The notes: generated by a model from the sequence alone, not told the origin. 64,000 nucleotides of DNA from Magnetococcales bacterium (GCA_011089965.1 JAANAU010000010.1:1-64000), one strand, 5' to 3'. Positions 35,345-44,608 are shown, counted from the first letter of the stretch. A program made the numbers and translations.

Positions 35345-37087
35345 TCATGTATTGGTGTTGATTTCAACCCATTCGAGATCGTTCAGATTTGGATCGTGAA
35401 ACAGTTGGAAAGCGTTTCTGCCGTTGGTTTTGACCGTATAGAGTGCCTTGTCGGCCATTTGCAGCAGCAGATCTCCGGTCAGGCCATGTTCCGGATAGAG
35501 GCTGCATCCGATGCTGACTCCGATGCGGATCGTGTGTCCATCGATCAGGAATGGTTGATTGAGCAGGCGGATGATTTTTTCCGCCACGATTCCGGCCCCT
35601 GTGGGATCGGAGTTGGGCAAGACGATGGAGAACTCATCACCGCCGATGCGGCCCATCAGGTCGGTTTCGCGCAGGACATGTTTGATGCGTTGTACGGTTT
35701 GCATCAGGAGCAGGTCACCATATTTGTGGCCCAGGTTGTCATTGACCTGTTTGAAGCGATCCAGGTCCAGATAGAGTACGGCCAGGCGGGTGAGATTCCG
35801 TTTGGAACGGGCGATTTCATGTTGGAGCGCCTCCAGATAGGAGCGTCGGTTCATGATTCCGGTCAAGCTGTCGGTATTGGCGAGGATGGTGATTTGTTCT
35901 TCGGAGGATTTGCGTTGGATGATGCCGGCCAGGGTGTTGGCCACCGTGGTCAGAAACAGTTCCTGATCCGGGCTGTGTTGGTGGTTGTGGGCGACATAGA
36001 GGTTCAGCACTCCCAGCAGGGCATTGTCGGCGATGATGGGCAGGCAGTAATGGCCGTGTTCCGTGATGCCATCGAAGCGGACATCGTGTCGGTTGTCCAG
36101 ACATGAGGAGAAAACGGTCGTTTTTTCCTGGGCAGCTCGTCCGCACAGGCAGTATCCGAGTGGAACCTCCTGGCAGAGTGTCAGAAGAGGGGCGGAGAGA
36201 TTGCGTTGGGTTGTCATGACCAGGGTGTTGCGGGTGTTCTGGTAGAGAAAAATCGATCCTTTGGACATGATGGAGATCCAGGGGATTGACAGGATCAGAT
36301 CCAGGCAGGTTTCCAGCATGCGATCCAGGGTGATCGGTTTGAGCGCGGTTTCCAGCAGGTTGGCGATCACGATTTTGGAGCGGTATTCGAGCTGGTGGCG
36401 TTTTTCCACTTCCGAGTGTTTGCGGGCGTTGCGGATCGAGTCGATGCCGAACGCAATGTCTTTGGTCATGCCGGAAAGCAGTGCGATCTCTTCGGCGGTA
36501 AAGGCTTTGGGTTCCCGGGCATAGATGTTGATCGTGCCGATGGTGGATTCGTCTTGAAGTTGGAATGGCAGGCTGACCGAGGAGGCGTAGCCTCGTTTGA
36601 TCGCCTCTTCCCGCCAGACAAAGTGGGGGTCGGTTGCGATATCCTGGGCGGTTTCCGGGGTGAGTGTGCGGATGGCGCGTCCGGTTGGTCCTTGTCCCCG
36701 TTCGCTGGCAGCATCCCAACTGATGTGCAGTTGTTCAAGGTAGCCGTATTCAAATCCGTATTGGGCTGCTGGCGTGACGGTTTTGTCTGAGTCCTGATTG
36801 GCAAAGCCGATCCAGGCCATCTGGTATTCTCCGCTTTTGACGATCAATTCGCACAGCTGGAGCAGGAATTGTTCTTCTGTCGTGGAGCGGACCAGGGCTT
36901 CGTTGCAGCCGGTCAGGGCATTGGCGATGCTGCGGGATTTACGCAATTCCGCTTCGAGTTGTTTGATCAACCGTTCCTGTTCTGTGTTGTTTTGCTGGCG
37001 GATAGACCGTTCATGGGTGGCAGTGGTGACCAGTTCGGTCACCATTTTTTCGATGTTATGAATTTTTTTTGTTATTTTATTGCCCAT
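35345..37087 (-). CDS. Diguanylate cyclase with two GAF domains
   Basis: Makes c-di-GMP from two GTP. The 580-residue protein has an N-terminal coiled coil, GAF 1 (about 65-215), GAF 2 (about 230-410) and GGDEF (about 415-575). The active site GGDEF is intact, and the inhibitory RxxD site is present five residues before it (RETD). GAF 2 contains LGYCLCGRAAQEK, the same CLCG-R motif as the GAF of the next gene. TGGAGCG precedes the ATG at 37087. It heads an operon of cyclase, kinase and phosphodiesterase. Confidence 0.92.
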   Translation of the reverse strand: MGNKITKKIHNIEKMVTELVTTATHERSIRQQNNTEQERLIKQLEAELRKSRSIANALTGCNEALVRSTTEEQFLLQLCELIVKSGEYQMAWIGFANQDSDKTVTPAAQYGFEYGYLEQLHISWDAASERGQGPTGRAIRTLTPETAQDIATDPHFVWREEAIKRGYASSVSLPFQLQDESTIGTINIYAREPKAFTAEEIALLSGMTKDIAFGIDSIRNARKHSEVEKRHQLEYRSKIVIANLLETALKPITLDRMLETCLDLILSIPWISIMSKGSIFLYQNTRNTLVMTTQRNLSAPLLTLCQEVPLGYCLCGRAAQEKTTVFSSCLDNRHDVRFDGITEHGHYCLPIIADNALLGVLNLYVAHNHQHSPDQELFLTTVANTLAGIIQRKSSEEQITILANTDSLTGIMNRRSYLEALQHEIARSKRNLTRLAVLYLDLDRFKQVNDNLGHKYGDLLLMQTVQRIKHVLRETDLMGRIGGDEFSIVLPNSDPTGAGIVAEKIIRLLNQPFLIDGHTIRIGVSIGCSLYPEHGLTGDLLLQMADKALYTVKTNGRNAFQLFHDPNLNDLEWVEINTNT

Positions 37088-37323
37088 GGATTGCGCTCCA
37101 GTTATATGATTTCCGAAAAATCGTTATAGAGCAGATTAATATATCTTTCATTATGCATGCAGATGTCACGAACATGGGGTGCAGTTCTGGTGATGATGCA
37201 GAAATAAGCGAATGATTATTTCTGGTTACCAGATGTGAGTTCAGATTAACACGGATGGATTGATAAAGTAAATGACTCTGTTTTGTCATGAAAATATTGA
37301 CAAGAGTGTGGATGGGGGTGGCA
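37088..37323. promoter_or_regulatory. A/T-rich region upstream of the diguanylate cyclase operon
   Basis: 236 bp without a gene. It contains the perfect inverted repeat AGAAATAA (37200-37207)/TTATTTCT (37216-37223) with an 8-base spacer, a possible operator. On the minus strand TTTACT-17-TTAATC is a weak candidate promoter. The base composition is much richer in A/T than the neighbouring genes. Confidence 0.35.
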
Positions 37324-37950
37324 TCAGGGGGTGGTCAGGATTTGGTTGAGTTGTTGCCACAGTTCCGGGATGCCTGTACCGGTGAGGGAGGAGATGGGCA
37401 TGGGGGGTGAGATGGCGAGGCGGGTGTGTTGTTGGAGGGTTTGGGTCAGGGTGCGGAGGGCTTGGTTTTTGGGGTTGGTATTGAGTTTATCGATTTTGGT
37501 AGCGACGGGGAGGAAGCCGATGCCGCGTTGTTCCAGGTAGTGGATCAGTTCCAGGTCGGCTGGGAGCAGGCCGCGGCGCAGGTCGATGAGGAGGATGACG
37601 CCGCGCAGGGAGCGGCGGTTGGAGAAGTAGGCTTCGGCCACGCGGTCCCAGATGAGGCGTTGGTGTTGGCCCACGGCGGCGTAGCCATAGCCTGGGAGGT
37701 CCACCAGGCGTGCAAGGGTTCCGAGGGTGAAGAAGTTGATTTCCCGGGTACGGCCTGGGGTACGGCTGACGCGGGCGAGGTTACGGCGATTGATCAAGCG
37801 GTTGAGCAGGGAGGATTTACCCACGTTGGAGCGGCCTGCCAGGGCGATTTCCGGGAGGTCATCGGGTGGGAATTGGTTATGGGACACAGCGCCGGTGAGA
37901 AAATGGGCGGGTTGTGTGGAGAGGTATGGCACAGGTATGTTCATTATCAT
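37324..37950 (-). CDS. engB: GTPase EngB/YsxC (ribosome assembly)
   Basis: Essential small GTPase needed for 50S assembly. The 208-residue product has G1 GRSNVGKSSLLN, the SRTPGRTREINFF switch, G3 DLPGYGYA and G4 TKIDKL, in the proper order. Two ATG codons, at 37950 and 37944, are possible; both are just inside the end of repeat copy 5 and neither has a strong ribosome site. Upstream in-frame sequence only reads into the repeat. Confidence 0.93.
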   Translation of the reverse strand: MIMNIPVPYLSTQPAHFLTGAVSHNQFPPDDLPEIALAGRSNVGKSSLLNRLINRRNLARVSRTPGRTREINFFTLGTLARLVDLPGYGYAAVGQHQRLIWDRVAEAYFSNRRSLRGVILLIDLRRGLLPADLELIHYLEQRGIGFLPVATKIDKLNTNPKNQALRTLTQTLQQHTRLAISPPMPISSLTGTGIPELWQQLNQILTTP

Positions 37951-37978
37951 ATCATGCTGTGGCAGTGAGATGGAGACA

Positions 37979-38160
37979 GTATTGAAAAAAAAGAGGGGGT
38001 CTGGGGGATTCATCCCCCAGGGTTTTAATGTTTTAATGTTTAAAAATAAAAAAATTTAAATATTATTTTTTTTAAAAAATTTAAAAGATTTAAAAGATTT
38101 AAAGTCCCAGGGGCGTTGCCCCTGGACCCCACCAGGGGCCAATGGCCCCTGGACCCCGAT
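37979..38160 (+). repeat. Composite intergenic repeat, copy 5 (type I)
   Basis: A-run and GAGGGGGT, palindrome at 38001-38020, an A/T-rich spacer with TTTTAATG and then TTTAAAAGA units (38080-38105), hairpin CCAGGGGCGTTGCCCCTGG and hairpin CCAGGGGCCAATGGCCCCTGG. It fills the space between the divergent engB and dusB genes (28 bp from one start, 25 bp from the other). Confidence 0.92.
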
Positions 38161-38184
38161 AACTGAAACCACGCTGGATCATCC

Positions 38185-39180
38185 ATGCACAAACCGGATC
38201 CCATTGCCCGATTGTTTCGTGACAAAAGTCGCCCCCCTCTGATTCTGGCCCCCATGGCCGGAGTGACCGATGCTCCGTTCCGCAGTCTGGCCAGCCGGTT
38301 CGGAGCCGATTGGACAGTATCCGAAATGGTGGCCTCACAAGCAATGATCCGCAAGGTGGAACGATGCTTTAAAATTTCCCAGGCTGCTCTTGGAGACTCC
38401 CCTCTGGTGGTGCAGATCGCTGGATCTGACCCGGAAATCATGGCCAAGGCCGCCCAGATGCAGGTGGAGTTGGGTGCTGAGGTGATCGATATCAATATGG
38501 GTTGCCCGGTCAAAAAGATCGTCGGCACCGGAGCCGGAGCCGCTCTGTTGCGGGATGAACGCCTGGCAGGCCAGATCATGGAGAAAGTGGCCACCGCCGT
38601 GTCTGTCCCGGTGACCGTGAAAATCCGCCTCGGCTGGGATGACCAAAACCGCAATGGTCAAAACATGACCCGAATCGCCGCACTCTCCGGTATGCGCGCC
38701 ATCACCGTGCATGGCCGAACACGGGCACAAATGTACTCTGGACAGGCCGACTGGCAGGCCATTGCCGAGATCAAGAACATCAGCACCATTCCGGTGATCG
38801 GCAATGGGGATGTCACCACCCCGGAACAGGCACTGCACTGCTGGCGCATGAGCGGCGTGGATGGACTGATGATCGGTCGCGCCGCCATGGGACGCCCCTG
38901 GATCTTTCGGGAGATCGCCGGCTACCTGGAACATGGACACCCTCCCCAATCTTTGACATGGGATGAACGGGCAACCGTGATTGTGAACCATTTTCATGCG
39001 ATGATGGCACATCATGGCCCGCATCGTGGCCATTTGCTGGCGCGCAAACACCTGGGGTGGTTCACGCGCGGTTTTCCGAACGGAGCTGCCTTGCGGGACC
39101 GGATCAATCACACCGCTCATGCCGAGGAGGTTTTGGAGTTGCTGCAACGTTTTTTTGATCAACAAACCGAGGCTGCATGA
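38185..39180 (+). CDS. dusB: tRNA-dihydrouridine synthase B
   Basis: FMN enzyme that reduces uridines in the tRNA D-loop; known as nifR3 in Alphaproteobacteria. The 331-residue product shows ILAPMAGVTDAPFRSLASRFGA, VVQIAGSDPEIM, the active-site cysteine in INMGCPVKKI, VTVKIRLGWD, HGRTRAQMYSGQADW and GLMIGRAAMGRPW. It is coupled to ntrB by an ATGA overlap, and this nifR3-ntrB-ntrC order is characteristic of Alphaproteobacteria. Confidence 0.95.
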   Translation: MHKPDPIARLFRDKSRPPLILAPMAGVTDAPFRSLASRFGADWTVSEMVASQAMIRKVERCFKISQAALGDSPLVVQIAGSDPEIMAKAAQMQVELGAEVIDINMGCPVKKIVGTGAGAALLRDERLAGQIMEKVATAVSVPVTVKIRLGWDDQNRNGQNMTRIAALSGMRAITVHGRTRAQMYSGQADWQAIAEIKNISTIPVIGNGDVTTPEQALHCWRMSGVDGLMIGRAAMGRPWIFREIAGYLEHGHPPQSLTWDERATVIVNHFHAMMAHHGPHRGHLLARKHLGWFTRGFPNGAALRDRINHTAHAEEVLELLQRFFDQQTEAA

Positions 39181-40244
39181 ACGGTGAGACGATTTTTGCA
39201 CCGTCTGTCCTGTGGGATCACCTGACGCTGGGGGTTTTGGGGGTGGATGCCCGGGGGGAGGTGCGGGCGGTCAACGACGCAGCCGAACGCCTGCTGGGCA
39301 AACCCCGTGGCCGATTGATCGGTATGGATCTGGCCAGCCTGTTGCCAGGCCATCCTGTGGCCATGGAACTGTTGAACCGGGCGCAAAGCCTGCATATGCC
39401 ATGTCGGATCCGTGGGGCACAACTGACTCCGGCCCCGGATCGTCTGGTGTCCGTGGCCTTGACTGCTGTCCCGCTGCTCTCTGCGGAAGGGGAGTGGCTG
39501 GGTGCCTTGCTGCAAATGGAAGAACTGGGCAACTCCGAACGGATCGAAGAGGGACAACGGATCTACGACGCCCTGGATTCACTGGGTGATCTGGCCATGA
39601 CCGTGGCCCACGAGATCAAAAATCCCCTGGCCGGGATACGCGGGGCAGCCCAGCTTCTGGAAGGAGGAGCCAATAACGCGGATCAGGCATGCGTGACGTT
39701 GATTCGTACCGAGGTGGATCGGGTCAGCCGACTGCTGGATGATCTGCTGGGACTGGCGGAAAAAGAGCTGGTGCGGGAACGGGACTGGAATATTCACGAA
39801 ATCCTCGATCACGTGACCCGGCTGTGTCTGTCCAGCGGCGAACAGCCGGTGCCAAAACACGATTATGATCCATCCCTGCCCTTGGTGCGCGGGGACCGGG
39901 ATCAACTGGTGCAGCTTTTTTTGAATCTGGTGAAAAATGCCATGCAGGCGGCAGGCCGCAGTGGTCAGGTGCGGCTGGTCACCCGTTTTTCCCAACGCAC
40001 CCGTTTGGAACAGGGACGCAGACGCCGCCATGTGGAGGTGGCGGTGTGCGACAACGGACCCGGCGTGCCGGAAGAGCTGCGCCAGCGCATCTTTCTGCCC
40101 TTGGTCTCCACCAAGGCCAATGGCACGGGACTGGGACTGTCGATCTGCCAGAAGATCGTCCAGGCCCACAATGGCCAACTGGAGATGGAGAGCATCCCAG
40201 GCCAGACCGTGTTCCGGGTCTTGCTGCCGGTGGCCCAATCATGA
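39177..40244 (+). CDS. ntrB: Nitrogen-regulation sensor kinase NtrB
   Basis: Cytoplasmic PII-controlled histidine kinase, 355 residues. It has an N-terminal PAS domain (LTLGVLGVDARGEVRAVNDAAERLLG), the HisKA motif AMTVAHEIKNPLAGIRGAAQLLE with the phospho-acceptor His near residue 143, NLVKNAMQAAG (N box), DNGPGVPEELRQRIFLP (G1) and the TGLGLSICQKIVQAHNG end. No membrane segment. It overlaps dusB and ntrC by ATGA on both sides. Confidence 0.93.
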   Translation: MNGETIFAPSVLWDHLTLGVLGVDARGEVRAVNDAAERLLGKPRGRLIGMDLASLLPGHPVAMELLNRAQSLHMPCRIRGAQLTPAPDRLVSVALTAVPLLSAEGEWLGALLQMEELGNSERIEEGQRIYDALDSLGDLAMTVAHEIKNPLAGIRGAAQLLEGGANNADQACVTLIRTEVDRVSRLLDDLLGLAEKELVRERDWNIHEILDHVTRLCLSSGEQPVPKHDYDPSLPLVRGDRDQLVQLFLNLVKNAMQAAGRSGQVRLVTRFSQRTRLEQGRRRRHVEVAVCDNGPGVPEELRQRIFLPLVSTKANGTGLGLSICQKIVQAHNGQLEMESIPGQTVFRVLLPVAQS

Positions 40245-41737
40245 CCACGCCCCGAACCATCCTGGTGGCCGATGATGATCGGGCCATTCGTTTTGTTCTG
40301 GAACAGGCCTTGACCCGTGCCGGTTTTCTGGTGCGCAGCTTTGACAGCGGGCGGGCACTGCTCGAACACGCGGCCAGTGGAACCGGGGATGTGGTGATCA
40401 CGGATATCATGATGCCGGGGGGATCCGGACTGGACGTGATGAAAACCCTCAAGGCCAGCCGTCCCTGGCTGCCGGTGATCGTGATCACGGCCCAAAGCAC
40501 CCTGCGCCACGCGGTCCAGGCGTTTGAGGGCGGGGCCTTTGAATATCTGGCCAAACCCTTTGATATCCATCAGGTGGTGGAGCTGGTGAAACGGGCGCTG
40601 GAGCAGACCCAACGGGTCGTACACCGTGATCCGGCCCAGGAGATGGATCGGTTTGGCGGGGTGATCGGTGCTTCGCGCGCCATGCAGGAGCTGTTCCGCA
40701 CCATCGGCAGACTGGCCAACTCGGAGATGACGGTGCTGATCCATGGGGAGTCCGGAACCGGCAAAGAGCTGATCGCCCGTGCTGTGCATGCCCACAGCCC
40801 GCGCCGCCATGGCCCGTTCGTGGCTGTGAACATGGCTGCCATTCCCGCCAATCTGATCGAAAGCGAACTGTTCGGTCATGAGAAAGGGGCCTTTACCGGG
40901 GCCATTGCCCGCCATATCGGTCATTTCGAGCGGGCACGTGGCGGGGCGTTGCTGCTGGATGAGATCGGAGACATGCCGCTGGAGGCCCAAACCCGGCTGT
41001 TGCGGGTGTTGCAAAACGGTTCGTTCACCCGCGTGGGGGGGACCGAAACCGTGCAGGCCGATGTACGCATTCTGGCTGCCACCCACCAGAACCTGGCCGC
41101 TGCCATTGCCGCCGGACGGTTCCGCGAAGATTTGTATCACCGTCTGAACGTGACCCCTCTCCATGTTCCGGCCTTGCGGGCGCGCAAGGAAGACATCCCG
41201 GTGCTGGCCGAATTCTTCCTGGCGCGGGCAGCCCGGCAAATGAACGTTCCACCCAAACGGTTCACACCCGAAAGCATGGAACAGCTCCTGGCCTACTCCT
41301 GGCCGGGCAACATACGCGAGCTGGAAAACCTCATCTGGCGGCAGATGGCCTTGACGCCGGGTGCTTTGATCCATCCGGAGTATCTGCACCTGCCTTTGGC
41401 CAACGGCCAGACGAGCCAGTCAACCCCGGCATCTGTTTCTTCCTCCTCGCCCATGGTGACGGTTCCCTCCCTGGGCATGGCCGTGGAACAGACGATCACC
41501 AGTCATCTGGAGAGCCTGAATGGAGCGGAACCTGATAACCTTTATGATGTCATCATTGGACAGGTGGAACAGATCCTGGTGCGCCGGGTGTTGAGAGATA
41601 CACGCGGCAATCAGGTCCGGGCAGCACGCCTGCTCGGCATCAATCGCAACACCTTGCGCAAAAAAATGCAGGAGAGCGTACCCGAAAACCGTGAAATGGC
41701 AGATCGAAACCTTGACACGGGACACGAGGCTTTCTAG
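40241..41737 (+). CDS. ntrC: Nitrogen-regulation sigma-54 activator NtrC
   Basis: Response regulator of nitrogen assimilation, 498 residues. Receiver domain with LVADDDRAI, phospho-Asp in VVITDIMMPGG and the lysine in YLAKPFD; AAA+ domain with Walker A GESGTGKELIARAVH, the sigma-54 contact GAFTGA, and Walker B GGALLLDEIGD; C-terminal Fis-type helix-turn-helix (RDTRGNQVRAARLLGINRNTLRKKM). The start at 40241 is fixed by the overlap with ntrB; the open frame continues upstream but lacks the receiver start. Confidence 0.95.
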   Translation: MTTPRTILVADDDRAIRFVLEQALTRAGFLVRSFDSGRALLEHAASGTGDVVITDIMMPGGSGLDVMKTLKASRPWLPVIVITAQSTLRHAVQAFEGGAFEYLAKPFDIHQVVELVKRALEQTQRVVHRDPAQEMDRFGGVIGASRAMQELFRTIGRLANSEMTVLIHGESGTGKELIARAVHAHSPRRHGPFVAVNMAAIPANLIESELFGHEKGAFTGAIARHIGHFERARGGALLLDEIGDMPLEAQTRLLRVLQNGSFTRVGGTETVQADVRILAATHQNLAAAIAAGRFREDLYHRLNVTPLHVPALRARKEDIPVLAEFFLARAARQMNVPPKRFTPESMEQLLAYSWPGNIRELENLIWRQMALTPGALIHPEYLHLPLANGQTSQSTPASVSSSSPMVTVPSLGMAVEQTITSHLESLNGAEPDNLYDVIIGQVEQILVRRVLRDTRGNQVRAARLLGINRNTLRKKMQESVPENREMADRNLDTGHEAF

Positions 41738-41764
41738 GATGTGCGGCAGTGCGGAACGAGAGGC

Positions 41765-42076
41765 ATGAACAGATCCTCACCAGAACCAGAGACCAGACCA
41801 GACACGCCCACAGCGACCAGACCTCCCCATGGCCTGAGCATGGCCATGCGCATGAGTACGGAGCTGGTTTCAGCCGTGTTTGTTGGCGGAGGGATTGGAT
41901 ATCTGTTGGATTATTGGCTGGACACGCAACCATGGCTGACCCTGATCTTTTTTATTTTCGGGTTGGCAGCCGGGTTTCGCGACATGTATCGTTTTGCCAT
42001 GCAACATACCCCGGGTCGGGACCGGGCGGCACCAGGCAACACCTCTGCCGATCACCCCGAAGAGCCACCACGCTGA
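41765..42076 (+). CDS. atpI: ATP synthase protein I
   Basis: Membrane factor that assists assembly of the c-ring. The 103-residue product has two transmembrane helices, about residues 28-48 (STELVSAVFVGGGIGYLLDYWL) and 53-73 (PWLTLIFFIFGLAAGFRDMYRF), the usual AtpI pattern, with charged ends. ATG at 41765 was chosen; a GTG 24 bases upstream is in frame. First gene of the F0 operon, 28 bp after ntrC. Confidence 0.85.
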   Translation: MNRSSPEPETRPDTPTATRPPHGLSMAMRMSTELVSAVFVGGGIGYLLDYWLDTQPWLTLIFFIFGLAAGFRDMYRFAMQHTPGRDRAAPGNTSADHPEEPPR

Positions 42077-42109
42077 ATCTTAGCTGCACAGTAAAGGCCG
42101 GAGACGCCC

Positions 42110-42901
42110 ATGGATTTTGCTCTTATTGCCGCTGCGCATGCCCAAACCGCACAACAGGCGGCCAACGCAGCTCCGAAAATGGATCCTTTGCACCATTTTC
42201 AGGTGGTCAATTACATCAACATTGCACCACTCGGCTTTGACATCTCCATCTCCAACTCGGTGTTGTGGATGTGGATCGTGGTGGCCGTGGTTTTCGGACT
42301 GTTCCGTTACGCCCTGCGCAACCCTTCCCTGGTGCCGGGACGCATGCAAAGCGTGGCCGAGGCCGGTTATCTGTTTGTTGATAACATGATCAACGAGATC
42401 ATCGGTCACGAAGGGAAAAAATTCTTTCCCATCGTCTTTACGCTTTTTTTCTTTGTGTTGTTTTGCAACTGGACCGGTTTGATCCCGGGATCATTCACCG
42501 TCACCTCGCAACTGATCGTGACCGGAACCCTGGCCCTGGCGATTTTCGTGTTTTGCATTTTTCTTGGTGCTTATCACCATGGTTGGAAATTTCTCGGTTT
42601 TTTTGTGCCTCACGGATTGCCGCCTGCACTGCTTCCTTTGATGGTCCCGATTGAAATCATTTCGTTTCTGGCCCGTCCGGTTTCACTGTCCGTCCGTTTG
42701 TTTGCCAACATGACTGCTGGTCATACGGTGTTGGGCGTGCTTTTCTTTTTCACGGCCACCATGGCCTGGTTTGGTGCCTGGTTGCCGTTCGGATTTACGG
42801 TGGTCTTTACCGGAATGGAGATTTTCATCGGCTTTATCCAGGCCTATATCTTCACCATTCTGACGTGTGTCTACATCAACGATTCGCTGCACATGCATTG
42901 A
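42110..42901 (+). CDS. atpB: ATP synthase subunit a
   Basis: Membrane subunit of F0 that forms the proton path with the c-ring. The 263-residue protein has about six helices. The essential arginine is in LARPVSLSVRLFANMTAGH, and the C-terminal helix GMEIFIGFIQAYIFTILTCVYINDS contains the conserved Glu/Gln. The N-terminal stretch MDFALIAAAHAQ is hydrophobic. It follows atpI and precedes the c subunit, the normal order. Confidence 0.95.
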   Translation: MDFALIAAAHAQTAQQAANAAPKMDPLHHFQVVNYINIAPLGFDISISNSVLWMWIVVAVVFGLFRYALRNPSLVPGRMQSVAEAGYLFVDNMINEIIGHEGKKFFPIVFTLFFFVLFCNWTGLIPGSFTVTSQLIVTGTLALAIFVFCIFLGAYHHGWKFLGFFVPHGLPPALLPLMVPIEIISFLARPVSLSVRLFANMTAGHTVLGVLFFFTATMAWFGAWLPFGFTVVFTGMEIFIGFIQAYIFTILTCVYINDSLHMH

Positions 42902-42972
42902 ATTGCGAATGTGATGTTCTTTTTGTCCCTGGGACTTGGTGATTTTCGTTTGCATGAGGAGAGATAAAAAAT

Positions 42973-43200
42973 ATGGAAAGCCTTCCCGCCTCTTTCATCG
43001 GAATGGGTTTGGCCGCCACGGGGTTGGGTGGCGCGGGCATTGGACTGGGTTACATGTTTGGCAAGGCCATTGAAGCCTTTGCCCGGCAGCCGAGTGCCGA
43101 GGGGCAGTTGGCCAAGTATGTTTGGATCGGAGCTGCCTTTGTGGAAGCCATTGCCTTGTATGGCCTGGTGCTCGCCTTCATCATCATGGGTAAGGGCTGA
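42973..43200 (+). CDS. atpE: ATP synthase subunit c
   Basis: 75-residue hairpin protein that forms the rotor ring. Helix 1 has the GxGxGxG-type packing motif (GGAGIGLGYMFG), the loop is RQPSAEGQ, and helix 2 has the proton-carrying carboxylate as glutamate E58 in FVEAIALYGLV. A short GAGGAGAG lies before the ATG at 42973. The stop overlaps the next start (TGATG). Confidence 0.96.
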   Translation: MESLPASFIGMGLAATGLGGAGIGLGYMFGKAIEAFARQPSAEGQLAKYVWIGAAFVEAIALYGLVLAFIIMGKG

Positions 43201-43760
43201 TGATTGCCTCCGCGCATGCCTCGGCGGGGGGCGCCGCCGCGTCGTCGGGCTTGCCGCAATTTGAGCCCAGTGTCTTCGGCTCCCAGATCTTCTGGACCGT
43301 TGTTTCGTTTTTCCTGTTGATGATGCTGCTCAAAAAATATGTTCTGCCTGCCATCATCAACATTCTTGACAGCCGTGCCAGCCGCATTTCCGATGACTTG
43401 CAAAAGGCCGAGCAGGCCCGCAAGGAAGGGGAGCGTTTGCTGACCAATTATCAGGGGCAACTGGTGGCTGCACGTCAGGTGGCTGCCCAGACTCTGGAAG
43501 AGGCCCGGCAAGAGTCGGCGCGTCAGCGTGATCAGGCTTTGGAGGAACTCAACAAAGAGTTGGCCAAAAAGAAGAATGCGGCTCTCATTGAGATCGAACA
43601 GGCCAAACAGAAAGCCATGGAAGAGGTGCGTGGCGCTGCCGTGGAGCTTTCCATGCTGGTTGCTGAAAAGTTGATTGTCCAATCCATCGGACAGGACAAT
43701 GCCCGTCGCATGGTGGATGAGGCCGTCAAGCAGCTTGGGGAGTCTCCCCGGCTGCACTGA
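43200..43760 (+). CDS. atpF: ATP synthase peripheral stalk subunit b or b'
   Basis: 186-residue stator protein: an N-terminal extension of about 27 residues, one membrane helix (IFWTVVSFFLLMMLLKKYVLP) and a long charged coiled coil. The motif GLPQFEPSVFGSQIFW before the helix and the extension are more like the b' type of Alphaproteobacteria than the plain b subunit. Only this one b-type gene is present; Alphaproteobacteria normally have two side by side. F1 genes are not in the window. Confidence 0.9.
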   Translation: MIASAHASAGGAAASSGLPQFEPSVFGSQIFWTVVSFFLLMMLLKKYVLPAIINILDSRASRISDDLQKAEQARKEGERLLTNYQGQLVAARQVAAQTLEEARQESARQRDQALEELNKELAKKKNAALIEIEQAKQKAMEEVRGAAVELSMLVAEKLIVQSIGQDNARRMVDEAVKQLGESPRLH

Positions 43761-43849
43761 GAGCTTTTACCCAGCGGGAGGTTACGATCTGCCCGTCCTT
43801 TGGGCGGCCAGTCGTCTCCCGTATGGGGAAAGAACATAAGCGCGCGCGT

Positions 43850-44608
43850 ATGAATCGATTCCCCCATCAGGGTGCCTCACACTATTTATATCTGGTTGGC
43901 AATACGCTGCTTTCCGTGTTGACCTGGACTGCCTGGTCAGCAGGTCGGCGTCATTATCTGGTGACGCACACCACCCAACAAGTTTATTTCACGGCCCTTC
44001 AGAGTTTCAAGCTGGCTTTTTTCATTGGCTTGGCTTTGGGTCTTTTGGTTGTTCTGCCTTTCTCCTCCCTCGGTTTCACCGATTTGCACATGCTGACCAT
44101 GCTGATGCAAAAGGTTCTTTTTCATCAATTGGTGCCTTTTATAACGGCGATTGTGGTGATCGGACGTTCGGGCACTTCGATCACCGCAGAAATCGCCAGC
44201 ATGCAGAGCCAGCAGGCCATTGAAGGGTTGTTGATCGTGGGTGTGGATCCGCATCAACTTCTGGTTTTGCCACGGGTTTTGGGTGTGACCATCTCCATGT
44301 TGCTTTTGGCGGTTTGGATGATGGCGGGTGCCATTTTCGGTTCCGGAGTGTTGGTTGTTCTGGTGGATGGGGTTTCGCTTTCACAGGTATGGCGGGCCAG
44401 TGCTGCCCCCATCACGGTGGTTGAGTTGTTCATGGCCGCTTTGATGATGGTGTGGTTTGGGATTTCCATTGCCACCATACATTGTTATTACGGTTTTTTG
44501 TCACGCAATGCGGTGGAGACTTCACGCAATTTGCCTCGTGCGTTTGTGCGTTCGTTTCTCACCTGTTTGCTGGTGATTGTACTTTTTTCCTGGGTGCGGT
44601 ATGGATAA
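43850..44608 (+). CDS. mlaE: MlaE-like ABC transporter permease
   Basis: Inner-membrane permease of the Mla/Ttg2 type that exchanges phospholipids with the outer membrane. The 252-residue protein has five or six hydrophobic segments and the family blocks VVIGRSGTSITAEIASMQ, LPRVLGVTISMLLLAVWMM and a conserved GFLSRNAVE-type loop near the C-terminus. ATG at 43850 (an earlier ATG at 43823 is possible). It is separated from the ATPase gene by repeat copy 6. Confidence 0.85.
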   Translation: MNRFPHQGASHYLYLVGNTLLSVLTWTAWSAGRRHYLVTHTTQQVYFTALQSFKLAFFIGLALGLLVVLPFSSLGFTDLHMLTMLMQKVLFHQLVPFITAIVVIGRSGTSITAEIASMQSQQAIEGLLIVGVDPHQLLVLPRVLGVTISMLLLAVWMMAGAIFGSGVLVVLVDGVSLSQVWRASAAPITVVELFMAALMMVWFGISIATIHCYYGFLSRNAVETSRNLPRAFVRSFLTCLLVIVLFSWVRYG

